From Sorangium sp051521495 (GTDB taxonomy: Bacteria; Myxococcota_A; Polyangia; Polyangiales; Polyangiaceae), in contig NZ_CP150355.1 in assembly GCF_051521495.1 (NCBI RefSeq), positions 8,308,001 to 8,372,000 on the forward strand: DNA of 64,000 nt. Reading direction: 5' to 3'. This document shows, piece after piece, positions 53,547 to 62,061 of this stretch (positions within the stretch are counted from its first letter, which is position 1; every line of letters starts with the position of its first letter). The translations under genes were made by a program, and so were the position numbers. The notes below the pieces were generated by a model. The model worked only from the letters and a program-made list of their open reading frames with translations. It was not told the origin of the DNA and did no database searches.

Positions 53547-54214
53547 CACAGAAACTCCGCCTCCGGCCCCGCCTCCTCCGGCGCTCGCCCGTCGCGCGCG
53601 CCCGCCGCCAGCGCGGTCGCGAGCGCCGCGGGGCCGCCGCCCTCGTCGAAGGCGGGCAGGTCGACCGCCATCTCGTCCACGTCGTGCGGCACCATCACGT
53701 GCACGCGCGTCGCGATCCGCTGCTTGCCGAAGCGCCAACGGTTGATCGGCTTGCTCGCCGGCCGCTGCTGGGCGATCTCCTCGCGCGTCCCGTAGAACAG
53801 CGCGCCCGTGGGGCAGACCGTCGCGCACATCGGCTTCTTCCCTGCGCTCGTCCGGTCGAAGCACATGTCGCACTTCTGCATTTGCTGGATCTCCATCTTG
53901 ATGATCGGGACCCCGAACGGACACGCGAGCTCGCAGTTGCCGCACGAGATGCACCGGGGCTTGAGGCTCGAGTGCACGATCCCGTGCTCGTCGACCTTGA
54001 TAGCGTCGGCGGGGCAGACCGACGCGCAGGTCGGATCGGCGCAATGCATGCAGACCATCGGCGCGGTCTGGAGCGACATGCCCGGCGCGACCAGGTCCAC
54101 GTGCACCATCGGCAGCCCGCGGTGCGTGTGGCACTCCGAGCACGCCGCGGCGCACGCCTGGCAGCCGATGCACCGCTGAAAATCGATGAAGAAATCACGC
54201 ACTACAGCGCTCAT
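53546..54214 (-). CDS. Four-cluster ferredoxin-type electron-transfer subunit (NrfC/DmsB-like)
   Basis: 222 residues. Four [4Fe-4S] Cys groups: CIGCQACAAAC (15-25), CMHCADPTCASVCP, CISCGNCELACP and KCDMCFDRT...MCATVCP, sixteen Cys in total. This is the electron-wire subunit found beside molybdopterin oxidoreductases. No signal peptide, so it stays in the cytoplasm with the catalytic subunit. The start codon overlaps the stop of the molybdoenzyme gene (ATGA), and its stop overlaps the Rieske start. The C-terminal tail (Ala/Gly/Glu-rich) is extra. Confidence 0.93.
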   Translation of the reverse strand: MSAVVRDFFIDFQRCIGCQACAAACSECHTHRGLPMVHVDLVAPGMSLQTAPMVCMHCADPTCASVCPADAIKVDEHGIVHSSLKPRCISCGNCELACPFGVPIIKMEIQQMQKCDMCFDRTSAGKKPMCATVCPTGALFYGTREEIAQQRPASKPINRWRFGKQRIATRVHVMVPHDVDEMAVDLPAFDEGGGPAALATALAAGARDGRAPEEAGPEAEFL

Positions 54215-56436
54215 GAGGCCTCCAGTTTGAGCTCGGCGAACAGCGACCGCGCCCGATCGGCTTCGCCGCGCGTGGCAGCGCGCACCCTGCACGCCGCGAC
54301 CTTGAACTCCGGCATCTTGCTCACGGGATCCAGCGCGCGGACCGTGAGCTGGTTGGCGGCGAGCTCCTCGGGCCAGTGGTACGGGATGAACACCGTGTCC
54401 TCGCGGATCGCCTCGACGATCCGGAGCGGGACCGTGATCCCGCCGCGCCGGGTCTCGACCGTGACCAGCTGCCGATCGACGAGGCCGAGCCGCGCCGCGA
54501 GCGCGGGGTGCATCTCGCAGACCGGCCCGGGGCTCTTCTCGACGAGGAACTTGATCCGCCGCGTCTGCGTCCCGCTGAGGTAATGAAACACGCTCCGGCC
54601 CGAGGTCATGTACAGCGGAAACTCCGCGTCGGGCACCTCCGCGCTCGGGCGGTAAGGCGTGGGGATCAGCTTGAACTTGCCGTCGGGGTGGTAGCTCCTC
54701 CCGTCCTCGAAGAGCCTCGGGGTGCCCGGGTGCCCTTCCGACGGGCAGGGCCAAAACACCCCCATCTCCCGCTCCACGCGCTCGTACGTGATGCCCGCGT
54801 AATCGGCCGTCCCTCCCGCGCTCGCGCGGCGCAGCTCGTTGAAGATGTCCTCGCTGCTCGAGAAGCGGAAGTGCTCCTCCTTCCCGAGCCGCCTCGCGAG
54901 CTCGAGGAGGATCCACGTGTCCCGCCGCGCGTTGCCGGGCGGCTCCACGGCGGCGCGGATGCGCACCACGCGGGCCTCCGCCGTCGTCGAGGTGCCCTCT
55001 TCCTCCTCGTGCAGCGAGCCCGGCAGCACGACGTCGGCGTAGCGGGCCGTCTCGCTCATGAAGAAGTCGACGACGCAGAAGAACTCGAGCTTCTCGAGCG
55101 CCTCGCGGGTGAAGCCCGTGTCGGGGTGGCTGACCATCGGGTTGAAGCAGATGTTGAGGAGCCCGCGGATCTCGCCCGCGTGGATCGCCTCGACGATCTC
55201 CACGGTGGTCTTGCCCTTGCGCGGCAGCTCGGCGTCGGAGATCCGCCAGACATCGCAGATGTGCTTGCGGTGCTCCGGGTTCTCGATATCGCGGTTGCCG
55301 GGGAGCTGATCGCACTTGTGCCCGTGCTCGCGCCCGCCCTGCCCGTTGCCCTGCCCCGTGATGGTCCCGTAGCCGCAACCCCTACGGCCGATCCTGCCGG
55401 TGGCGAGCACGAGGTTGATCAGGCTGAGGACGTTCTCGACACCCTTCGTGTGCTGCTCCACGCCGCGCGCGTGCAGGAGGAAGCTCGTCTTCGCCTGCCC
55501 CCACGCCGCGGCGACCTCGCGGATGAGCGCCGCCGGGACGCCGCATATCTCGGCGGCCCACTCGGGCGTGCAGCGCTCCACCGAGGCGCGGAGCTCGGCC
55601 CAGCCCGTGCAGCGCTGCTCGACGAACTCCCGGTCGAACCAGCCGTTCGCGACGAGCTCGTGGAGCAGCGCCTGGTTGAGCGCGCTGTCGGTCCCCGGGC
55701 GAAGCGCGACGTGGAGGTCGGCGGTGCGGGCGATGGGCGTCTCGCGCGGGTCGACCACGATGAGCTTCGCGCCCCGGTCGCGCGCCTTCCAGATGTAGTG
55801 CGTCAGCGTCGGGAAGCACTCGCTCACGTTGGTGCCCGCGAGCAGCACGACGCCGGCCTCGGGGATGTCCTCCCACGTGTTCGCGGTGCGGTCGATCCCG
55901 AACGCCTTCTTGTTCCCCGCGCCCGCGGAGACCATGCAGAACCGGCCGTTATAGTCCAGGTTGGCGGTGCCGAGCGCGAGGCGCGCGAACTTGCCGACGA
56001 GGTAGCTCTTCTCGTTGCTCAGCGAGACCCCGCTCAGCATCGCGAAGGCGTTCTTGCCCCGCTTCGCCTGGATCGCGCGCGCCTTCGACGCCACGAGATC
56101 GAGCGCCTCGTCCCAGCTCGCCTTCCTGAACCCGGCCCCGTCGCGGATCAGCGGGTCGGTCAGGCGGTCGGGGTGGTGCGTCTGCATGTACCGCTTGACG
56201 CCCTTCGGACAGAGCCGCCCCTCGTTGAACGGGAACTCCTCCCACGGTTCGATGCCGATGACCCGGCCGTCCTTGACCTGCAGCTTCACGCCGCACTGCA
56301 TCCCGCAGAAGCAGCAGTGCGTCTCGACCAGCCTGTCGGGCTCGGGCTTCGGCCCCCACCCGGTCACGGGCGAGTCCGAGACGTGCGGCCCGTACTCGCG
56401 GATGTAGTCGGCGATAGGCAATCTCAGGTGAGCCAT
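54211..56436 (-). CDS. Molybdopterin nitrate-reductase-like catalytic subunit
   Basis: 741 residues. N-terminal [4Fe-4S] site Cys41-x2-Cys44-x3-Cys48-x27-Cys76. The Mo ligand is Cys167 in NGRFCMVSAGAG, corresponding to the Cys of NapA/NasA-type nitrate reductases (RHCMASA). Bis-MGD binding blocks (LLAGTNVSECFPTLTHYIW, VDPRETPIARTADLHVAL, GQGNGQGGREHGH) are present. There is no Tat signal, so the enzyme is cytoplasmic. It most likely reduces nitrate to nitrite for the nirBD enzyme encoded nearby. Formate dehydrogenase is the main alternative in this superfamily, but it lacks support from context. GGAGG precedes the ATG. Confidence 0.9.
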   Translation of the reverse strand: MAHLRLPIADYIREYGPHVSDSPVTGWGPKPEPDRLVETHCCFCGMQCGVKLQVKDGRVIGIEPWEEFPFNEGRLCPKGVKRYMQTHHPDRLTDPLIRDGAGFRKASWDEALDLVASKARAIQAKRGKNAFAMLSGVSLSNEKSYLVGKFARLALGTANLDYNGRFCMVSAGAGNKKAFGIDRTANTWEDIPEAGVVLLAGTNVSECFPTLTHYIWKARDRGAKLIVVDPRETPIARTADLHVALRPGTDSALNQALLHELVANGWFDREFVEQRCTGWAELRASVERCTPEWAAEICGVPAALIREVAAAWGQAKTSFLLHARGVEQHTKGVENVLSLINLVLATGRIGRRGCGYGTITGQGNGQGGREHGHKCDQLPGNRDIENPEHRKHICDVWRISDAELPRKGKTTVEIVEAIHAGEIRGLLNICFNPMVSHPDTGFTREALEKLEFFCVVDFFMSETARYADVVLPGSLHEEEEGTSTTAEARVVRIRAAVEPPGNARRDTWILLELARRLGKEEHFRFSSSEDIFNELRRASAGGTADYAGITYERVEREMGVFWPCPSEGHPGTPRLFEDGRSYHPDGKFKLIPTPYRPSAEVPDAEFPLYMTSGRSVFHYLSGTQTRRIKFLVEKSPGPVCEMHPALAARLGLVDRQLVTVETRRGGITVPLRIVEAIREDTVFIPYHWPEELAANQLTVRALDPVSKMPEFKVAACRVRAATRGEADRARSLFAELKLEAS

Positions 56437-56460
56437 GTGTCGTCTCCTCCGCTCCGTCGC

Positions 56461-57594
56461 TCACGAGAAGCGGCCGCCGCGCGCGCGGTTGTGCGCGCGG
56501 CCGATGAGCATCCGCCGCCCCCGCGGGGAGATCTCGCTCCACGCAGGTCCGGCCCCCGTCCGCGCCGCGTAGTCGAAACCCACCTCCCCGAGCACCTCTT
56601 TGAGATCGTCGGTCTGGAGCTTCGCCGCGAACGCCTCGCCCGTGACCGGACAGACCGCCTTCTCGCCCCGGTCGCCCGCCTCCTTGTAGAAGGAGACGCC
56701 CACCGACGCGGGGCGCTGGAACACGTGAAAGAGCTTGCCGAACGGCAGGTAAACGAGCGTCACGATCACCGTCAGCGCGTGGAGCTGGGCGAGCGCGCCG
56801 TAGAAGTACCCGTGCAGCCACTCGTAGCTCACCCAGAGCAAGAGCCCGCTCGCGCTGACGGCGAAGAGCAGGAGGAGCGGCAGCAGGTCGCGCTCGAAGC
56901 GCTGTACCGCCACCGCGCCGCCCTCCCGCATGCGGCGGAGCATGGCGAGCATCACCCCCGGGACGACCATGAAGCCGCTGACGACGAGCGCGTGAAAGAC
57001 CGCCCACCCCACGACGCCGTGGACCGGGATCTCCGACACGCGGTATCCGAACAGAACCACGCGATAGACCGCGCCCTCGCCCGCCGCGCCGGACTCGAAG
57101 TGAAGCCAGCCGAACACGAGCGGGAACGTCACGGCCGCGGCGAGCGCGCAGCCCCACGCGATGAGCATGTGCGCGATCCACCGGGTCAGGCCGCGCCGCA
57201 GGATGAAATCCTGCGCGATGATCTTCGACCACAGCGCCTTGACGATGAGCGTCGGGCGGCGGAGGCGCGGCCAGCGGCGCCGCGAGAAGAGCATCTGGAA
57301 GCCGCGGACCCAGTATTTGCGGGTGGGCGGCTTGCTCAGCCAGACGGAATACCGGTACACGACCCCGAAGGTCATGAAGAGGCACGCGAAGGTGTAGCCC
57401 ACGAGCGCGGAGTCGAAGTCCGCGAGGTCGCGGCTGCCGAGGACGATGAGCGCCGCGAGCGCGGCGGCGGCGATGGTCCCGTTGCGGACCGCGCCCCAGT
57501 GCGCGAGCGGGGCGCGCCGCGGCGCGCTCGCGGCGGCGCCTGGGCGCGCGGGCACCGCGCGGCACGCGGGGCGCTCGGTGAGCTCCGCGCTCAT
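56461..57594 (-). CDS. NarI-like cytochrome b membrane subunit
   Basis: 377 residues with about six transmembrane helices. Candidate haem-b His residues lie in WIAHMLIAWG, WAVFHALVVSG, AQLHALTVIV and GKLFHVFQRP; the last two resemble the final helix of NarI. The soluble C-terminus holds CPVTGEAF and a helical DDLKEVLGEVGFDYA segment. It would take electrons from quinol and pass them to the ferredoxin or Rieske partner. The ATG overlaps the HPP stop (ATGA); the molybdoenzyme gene starts 24 bp downstream. Confidence 0.82.
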   Translation of the reverse strand: MSAELTERPACRAVPARPGAAASAPRRAPLAHWGAVRNGTIAAAALAALIVLGSRDLADFDSALVGYTFACLFMTFGVVYRYSVWLSKPPTRKYWVRGFQMLFSRRRWPRLRRPTLIVKALWSKIIAQDFILRRGLTRWIAHMLIAWGCALAAAVTFPLVFGWLHFESGAAGEGAVYRVVLFGYRVSEIPVHGVVGWAVFHALVVSGFMVVPGVMLAMLRRMREGGAVAVQRFERDLLPLLLLFAVSASGLLLWVSYEWLHGYFYGALAQLHALTVIVTLVYLPFGKLFHVFQRPASVGVSFYKEAGDRGEKAVCPVTGEAFAAKLQTDDLKEVLGEVGFDYAARTGAGPAWSEISPRGRRMLIGRAHNRARGGRFS

Positions 57595-58361
57595 GGCTGC
57601 ACCCCCGAGCCGGTCGCCGCGCTCCGCCCCGGCGGCGCGTGGAGGTGCGCCGGCGCGGCGACGTGCGGCGGCCCGTCCTCGGCTCCGCGCGCCTGCCGCG
57701 GCGCCCAGAGCGGGTAATCGACGCCCGCGAGGCGATTGAAGAGGATGGCTTGCATCGTGAGCAGGGCGACGCCTCCGAGGAGCACCAGAAACATCGGCGG
57801 CCGGTCCAGAATTCCCAGCGAGACGATGAGCGTCGTGGCGCCCGCCGGCGGGTGGGGAGCTCGGGCGAGCACCATGAGGCCGGCCGTGAGCCCCAGCGAG
57901 AGCGCGGCGGCGAGGACGCGCGGGAGCGTCACGCTGGCGGCGGTCGCCGGGCCCGCGTGCGTCAGCCCCGTGACGAACAGGCTGAAGTAAGCTGCCGCGA
58001 TACCGATGCTGTGCCCGATGAGGGTGTTGCGCGGCGCGGCCGAGGCAGCCCTGGGCGTGTAAAAGAACAGGAAAGCGGTCGGACCGAGCGACGGAAACAC
58101 GAAGGGCTCCTCCGTCACGGCGGCGAGGGCCGCCATCAGGCCGATGCTCACGAACCCGTTCACGAAGCTGAACGCGGCGAGCACCGGCACCTGTGCGTAG
58201 CGCTGGAGGAGCCGCGGCAGCCGCAGGCGCGAGAAGATCCCGCGCGCGACGTCCGACATCTCGCCGCCGAGCGGGTGGCGCGGCGAGATCGGACCGTAGC
58301 CGCGCCCGGCGCCCCACGGCTCTTCCTGCATCCTGGATCGAATGTCCCTGTCTTCCATCAT
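57591..58361 (-). CDS. HPP-family membrane protein, possible nitrite transporter
   Basis: 256 residues from ATG 58361. The choice is supported by alignment with the start of the truncated copy at 59000. Four or five transmembrane helices; the family motif HPPAGATTL is present, with FPSLGPTAFLFFYTP earlier. HPP proteins of cyanobacteria and plant chloroplasts (NITR2) transport nitrite, which fits a nitrate/nitrite operon. It is the first gene of the nitrate-reductase operon and follows leader copy 1. Its N-terminal third is duplicated as a pseudogene 300 bp upstream. Confidence 0.88.
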   Translation of the reverse strand: MMEDRDIRSRMQEEPWGAGRGYGPISPRHPLGGEMSDVARGIFSRLRLPRLLQRYAQVPVLAAFSFVNGFVSIGLMAALAAVTEEPFVFPSLGPTAFLFFYTPRAASAAPRNTLIGHSIGIAAAYFSLFVTGLTHAGPATAASVTLPRVLAAALSLGLTAGLMVLARAPHPPAGATTLIVSLGILDRPPMFLVLLGGVALLTMQAILFNRLAGVDYPLWAPRQARGAEDGPPHVAAPAHLHAPPGRSAATGSGVQP

Positions 58362-58440
58362 GGGCTGGGGCCCTCGCATTCGCTCACCGCCGCGTCCAGC
58401 GCTACCGGGCAGACGCGAACAGCGGGCTCGACCGTCTTCC

Positions 58441-58740
58441 GGCCACGTAGTCACTGATGCAGTACGATTGCAGTAGAATAGGCGCCGTTGCCCGGCAACC
58501 TCGACGTGCATCCATGTAACCCAGAAGACGGAACAAGCCGTGCGCCGGGTTCCAATGTCGCGACGATTCAGGAGAGCCCCGAGCGATTCGTGAGAAACCG
58601 CGCGTGTCATCCGGACGCGACCGGGCCAGCCTGAATGGCGCGTTCATGAAGAGATCGTGTCGGCGGAATAAGCGCGGCTCGGGATTGTTCCGGGATCGGT
58701 ATTGTTTCGATAGCGCGCGCCGACTGCCCTCCTCACGAGC
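58441..58740 (-). promoter_or_regulatory. Leader region, copy 1, upstream of the HPP/nitrate-reductase operon
   Basis: This 300-bp segment is a diverged copy of 62218-62507. Shared elements, in the same order and nearly the same spacing: an inverted repeat GGAAC-14-GTTCC (58530-58553) next to CCAGAAGAC; TCG.GACGA; GTGTC.TCCGG.CGCG; ATGGCG; GTCGG.GGAATAAGCG (about 58660); and GACTGCCCT (58722). A further inverted repeat ACTGATGCAGT lies near 58453. It directly abuts the HPP remnant. It probably contains the promoter and binding sites of a nitrate/nitrite regulator, or a structured leader. Confidence 0.72.
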
Positions 58741-59000
58741 GGTCGCCTCGAGGGCCGCCATAGGCCGATGCTCACGAACCCGTTCACGAAGCTGAACGCG
58801 GCGAGCACCGGCACCTGTGCGTAGCGCTGGAGGCGCCGCGGCAGCCGCAGGCGCGAGAAGATCCCGCGCGCGACGTCCGACATCTCGCCGCCGAGCGGGT
58901 GGCGCGGCGAGATCGGCCCGCAGCCGCGCCCGGCGCCCCACGGCTCCGCCGGCGGAGGTGGCGCGGACGGCGTGGCTCGAGTGTCCCTGCCGTCCGTCAT
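58644..59000 (-). pseudogene. Truncated duplicate of the HPP gene, coupled to nirD
   Basis: From ATG 59000, which overlaps the nirD stop (ATGA), about 80 residues match the intact HPP protein almost exactly: EPWGAGRGCGPISPRHPLGG, then EMSDVARGIFSRLRLPRR and VPVLAAFSFVNGFVSIGL. A one-base deletion follows at the equivalent of GLMAALAA and homology ends within a dozen bases, where leader copy 1 begins. The remaining 38 residues are read through leader sequence. Only one or two helices remain, so it is non-functional as a transporter. Confidence 0.85.
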
Positions 59001-59419
59001 GCGCCGCGAGCTCCGCGCTCGCTCCGCAGCTGCGCCAGCGCGGGTCGCTCCTCGCGCGGAAAGGGGGAGCTGCCCGCCTCGGGACGCGAGAGGCGGACGA
59101 GGATCTCCCCCGACGCGCTCAGCTCCACCTCGAAGCACGCGAGCGCGCTGCACTCGGCGCCGATCGGGTGACCGGTCGACAGGTCGAACGCGAGCCCGTG
59201 AAGAGGGCATTGGACGACGTTGCCCCCGAGCAGCCCGTCCGCGAGCTGCCCTCCCTGGTGAGGACAGCGCGCCTGCACGGCGAACATCTCCCGTGCCCGC
59301 GTCCGGAACACGGCCACCTCGTAGCCGTCGATATCAAACGCCTTCCCTTCTCCTTCGGGTATCTGGCCCAGGGGGCCAAGGTTGAAGACAGCCATCTCCT
59401 TCAGCGCGACGTCGCTCAT
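58997..59419 (-). CDS. nirD: Nitrite reductase small subunit (Rieske-like)
   Basis: 140 residues. Rieske-type site with Cys52-Pro-His54 and Cys71-x2-His74 in CPLHGLAFDL, no disulfide Cys, as in NirD. PEGEGKAFDIDGYEVAVFR and NVVQCPLHGLAFDLSTGHPI match the family. It partners NirB in the NADH-dependent six-electron reduction of nitrite to ammonium in the cytoplasm. Its stop overlaps the start of the HPP remnant. The C-terminal 25 residues (EAGSSPFPREERPALAQLR) are extra compared with E. coli NirD (108 aa). Confidence 0.94.
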   Translation of the reverse strand: MSDVALKEMAVFNLGPLGQIPEGEGKAFDIDGYEVAVFRTRAREMFAVQARCPHQGGQLADGLLGGNVVQCPLHGLAFDLSTGHPIGAECSALACFEVELSASGEILVRLSRPEAGSSPFPREERPALAQLRSERGARGA

Positions 59420-59480
59420 CACCCGAACTCCTCCCCGGCCGGCGCGCGTGCCGGCCGGATGACACTCCTCGCCTCCGCGG

Positions 59481-59502
59481 GCGCCGGGCGCTGGCCCGGC
59501 GC
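59481..59502 (-). terminator. Intercistronic hairpin between nirB and nirD
   Basis: GCGCCGGG-6-CCCGGCGC forms a perfect 8-bp G+C stem in the 104-bp gap between nirB and nirD. It may limit readthrough or protect the nirB message, giving unequal subunit levels. Confidence 0.5.
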
Positions 59503-59523
59503 TCCTCTCCGCCGATCCACGGC

Positions 59524-62061
59524 CTACTCCGCCTGCGCGAGCGCGCCGCTCGGCGGCGGGAGCAGGGTCGTGAACTGGGACGGATGGATCGGACTGTCGG
59601 CCTCGCTCCAGGGGTCCGCGTACGCGTCGACCGAAGCCTGGACCTCCGCGTCGAGGCGCGCCGCAATCCCTTCGGCGTCGTCCACGATCACCCGCCGCAC
59701 CTTCTCGATACCGATGCGCTCGACGAAATCGTACGAGCGCTCCATGTACCTGGCCTGCTCTCGGTAATACTGCATGAAGCGGCCCGCGTACCTGATGACC
59801 TCCTCCTGCGTGCCAACCACGCAGAGCAGGTCTCCCTTCCTGACGCGCGAGCCGGCCCCGCCTCCCACGTAAATCTCCCACCGGCCTCCCTCGATGGCGA
59901 CGGCGCCCACGTCCTTGGTCGTCGGCTCCGAGCAATTGCGAGGGCAGCCGGCGACGGCGAGCTTCAGCTTATGGGGCGCCTCGAACCCCTGGAATCGGCG
60001 CTCGATCGCGATGCCGAGCGCCGTGCTGTCCCCGACCCCGTAACGGCAGAACTCGCTGCCGACGCACGTCTTGCAGGTGCGGAATCCCTTGGTGTAAGCG
60101 TGACCGGACGGCATGCCCAGGTCGCGCCACACGTCCGGCAGCCGCTCCTTCGCGATGCCGAGGATGTCGATCCGCTGGCCGCCCGTGATCTTCACCATCC
60201 TCGCCTCGTAGCGCTCGGCCACGTCGGCGATCTTCCGGAGCTGGGCCGGCGTCGTGACGCCTCCATAGATGCGCGGGATGACGCTGAACGTCCCGTCGCG
60301 CTGGATGTTCGCGTGCACCCGATCGTTGATGAACCGCGCGTCGCGCTCGTCCTCGTACTCTCTCCCCCAGATGCTCTTGAGCAGCGAGGCGAGCCCCGGC
60401 TTGCTCGCCACGTCCTCCTGCCCGCCCGCGAGCTCCCGGAACACGGACGAGACGCTGCGCAGCCCGCGCTCCTTGATGAGCCGGACGAGCTCCGGCTTCG
60501 CGTAGGGCACGCCGGGCACGTAGTAATGGGCCGAGGGGTCCTCCGCCGCGCCGCTCCCGAGGACCAGCTCGAGGACGGCCTGCACCTGCGGCTTGCACGC
60601 CCCGCAGCCCGACCCGGCGCGCGTCGCGGCGCACGCCTGCCGGAGGGTGCGGCACCCGCCCCGCGCCGCCGCGGCGATCTGGCCCTTCGAGACGCCATTG
60701 CAGTTGCATATCTGCGCCTCGTCCGGCAGGTCCCCCACGCTGGGCTCGCCCGCGCCGGCGTGGGACCCTGAGGAGAGGAGGGCCGCGCGATCCTCGGGGA
60801 TCTTGAGGCCCCGCTCGAACGCCTGGAGCAGCCTCCCGCCGGGCGCCCCGCCGCCGAGCAGGATGGCGCCCGCGAGGGTCCCGTCCCGGATCACGAGCTT
60901 CCGGTAAATCCCGCGCGACGGCTCGGCGTAGGCGACCTCTTCCTCCGCGTCGTTCCCGGCGCGCTGCTCCCCCATCACCAGGAGATCGACGCCCATCACC
61001 TTGAGCTTGGTGGAGACCTTCGAGCCCGCATACGCCGCGTCGGGCCGGCGCGCCGTGAGCCGATCGGCCAGGATCTGCGCCTGTTCCCACAGGGGAGCCA
61101 CGAGCCCGTAGGTGCGCCCGCGGTGCTGGACGCACTCGCCGAGCGCATGGATGTCCGGATCGTCGGGCGAGCAGAGGTCGTCTCCCACGACGATCCCCCG
61201 CTCGACGGTGAGCCCGGCGTCGCGCGCGAGCTCTGCGTTCGGGCGGATGCCGGCGGAGATCACCACGAGATCACACGCGAGCTCGCTCCCGTCCTCGAAG
61301 CGGAGCCCCTCGACCCGCTCGTCTCCGAGGATCTCCCGGGTGGATTTCTCGAGGTGAATGGCGAGCCCCATGTCCTCCAGCGCGCGCCGGAGCACGGCTC
61401 CGCCGGCCGCGTCGAGCTGGACCTCCATGAGGTGCTTCATCAGGTGCACCACGTGCACCTCCAGGCCGAGCCCGAGCAGGCCCCGCGCGGCCTCGAGGCC
61501 GAGGAGCCCGCCGCCGATCACGGCGGCCCGCCGCGACCGCTTCGCGTGCTCGATGATGCCGCTGCAGTCATCGAGCGTCCTGAACACGAAGACCCCGCTC
61601 TTGTACCCTCCACCCTCCCGCTCCAGCCCCTCGATCCTCGGCACGAAGGCGCGGCTCCCCGTGGCGATGACGAGCTTGTCGTAGGCCTCGACGACGCCCG
61701 AGACGCCGCGGACGGTCTTGCTCCTGCGGTCGATCGAGGCGACCCGGACCCCGGCGTGGAGGCGGACGCCGTTGTCCTCGTACCAGGACAGAGAATTGAT
61801 GAAGATGTCCTTTGGATCCTGGATTCCCGCGAGGACGTTTGACAGCAGGATACGGTTGTAATTGCCGTACGGCTCATCGCCGAACATCACGATTTCGAAG
61901 CGGTCCCTGCCCCCCCGCGCGACGAGCTCCTCCACGAACCGCGCGCCGGCCATCCCGTTGCCGATCACAACGAGACGCTCCCTCTCCCGTTGTGGGACCA
62001 CCTGCCCGCTCCTGCCGGTTGTGCCCTCCTCGGCGACGGCAGATCCAGGTTCATCACTCAT
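59524..62061 (-). CDS. nirB: NADH-dependent nitrite reductase large subunit
   Basis: 845 residues, essentially the E. coli length. FAD/NADH part first (VVIGNGMAGARFVEELV, VIATGSRAFVPRIEG, AAVIGGGLLGLEAARGL). Then the BFD-like [2Fe-2S] domain starting CNCNGVSKGQI near residue 452 and ending SGCGACKPQVQ, then the sirohaem/[4Fe-4S] reductase half. Ligands TCKTCVGSEFCRYG near 658-672 and GCPRNCSE near 702-709 are intact. The enzyme reduces nitrite to ammonium using NADH and NirD. AAGGAGG lies about 10 bases before the ATG. Leader copy 2 lies upstream. Confidence 0.97.
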   Translation of the reverse strand: MSDEPGSAVAEEGTTGRSGQVVPQRERERLVVIGNGMAGARFVEELVARGGRDRFEIVMFGDEPYGNYNRILLSNVLAGIQDPKDIFINSLSWYEDNGVRLHAGVRVASIDRRSKTVRGVSGVVEAYDKLVIATGSRAFVPRIEGLEREGGGYKSGVFVFRTLDDCSGIIEHAKRSRRAAVIGGGLLGLEAARGLLGLGLEVHVVHLMKHLMEVQLDAAGGAVLRRALEDMGLAIHLEKSTREILGDERVEGLRFEDGSELACDLVVISAGIRPNAELARDAGLTVERGIVVGDDLCSPDDPDIHALGECVQHRGRTYGLVAPLWEQAQILADRLTARRPDAAYAGSKVSTKLKVMGVDLLVMGEQRAGNDAEEEVAYAEPSRGIYRKLVIRDGTLAGAILLGGGAPGGRLLQAFERGLKIPEDRAALLSSGSHAGAGEPSVGDLPDEAQICNCNGVSKGQIAAAARGGCRTLRQACAATRAGSGCGACKPQVQAVLELVLGSGAAEDPSAHYYVPGVPYAKPELVRLIKERGLRSVSSVFRELAGGQEDVASKPGLASLLKSIWGREYEDERDARFINDRVHANIQRDGTFSVIPRIYGGVTTPAQLRKIADVAERYEARMVKITGGQRIDILGIAKERLPDVWRDLGMPSGHAYTKGFRTCKTCVGSEFCRYGVGDSTALGIAIERRFQGFEAPHKLKLAVAGCPRNCSEPTTKDVGAVAIEGGRWEIYVGGGAGSRVRKGDLLCVVGTQEEVIRYAGRFMQYYREQARYMERSYDFVERIGIEKVRRVIVDDAEGIAARLDAEVQASVDAYADPWSEADSPIHPSQFTTLLPPPSGALAQAE

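Noticed and set aside
54376..57717. 1113-codon open frame antisense to the molybdoenzyme and cytochrome b genes
   Set aside because: Same antisense artefact; the minus-strand genes have clear motifs, overlaps and ribosome binding sites.
58530..58553. Sigma-54 promoter in the nitrogen leaders
   Set aside because: The TGGCAC-like stretch in copy 2 lacks the GC at the -12 position, and copy 1 does not conserve it.
58402..58941. Separate minus-strand gene across leader copy 1
   Set aside because: Its first part is an out-of-frame reading of the HPP remnant and the rest is leader sequence homologous to a non-coding region before nirB.
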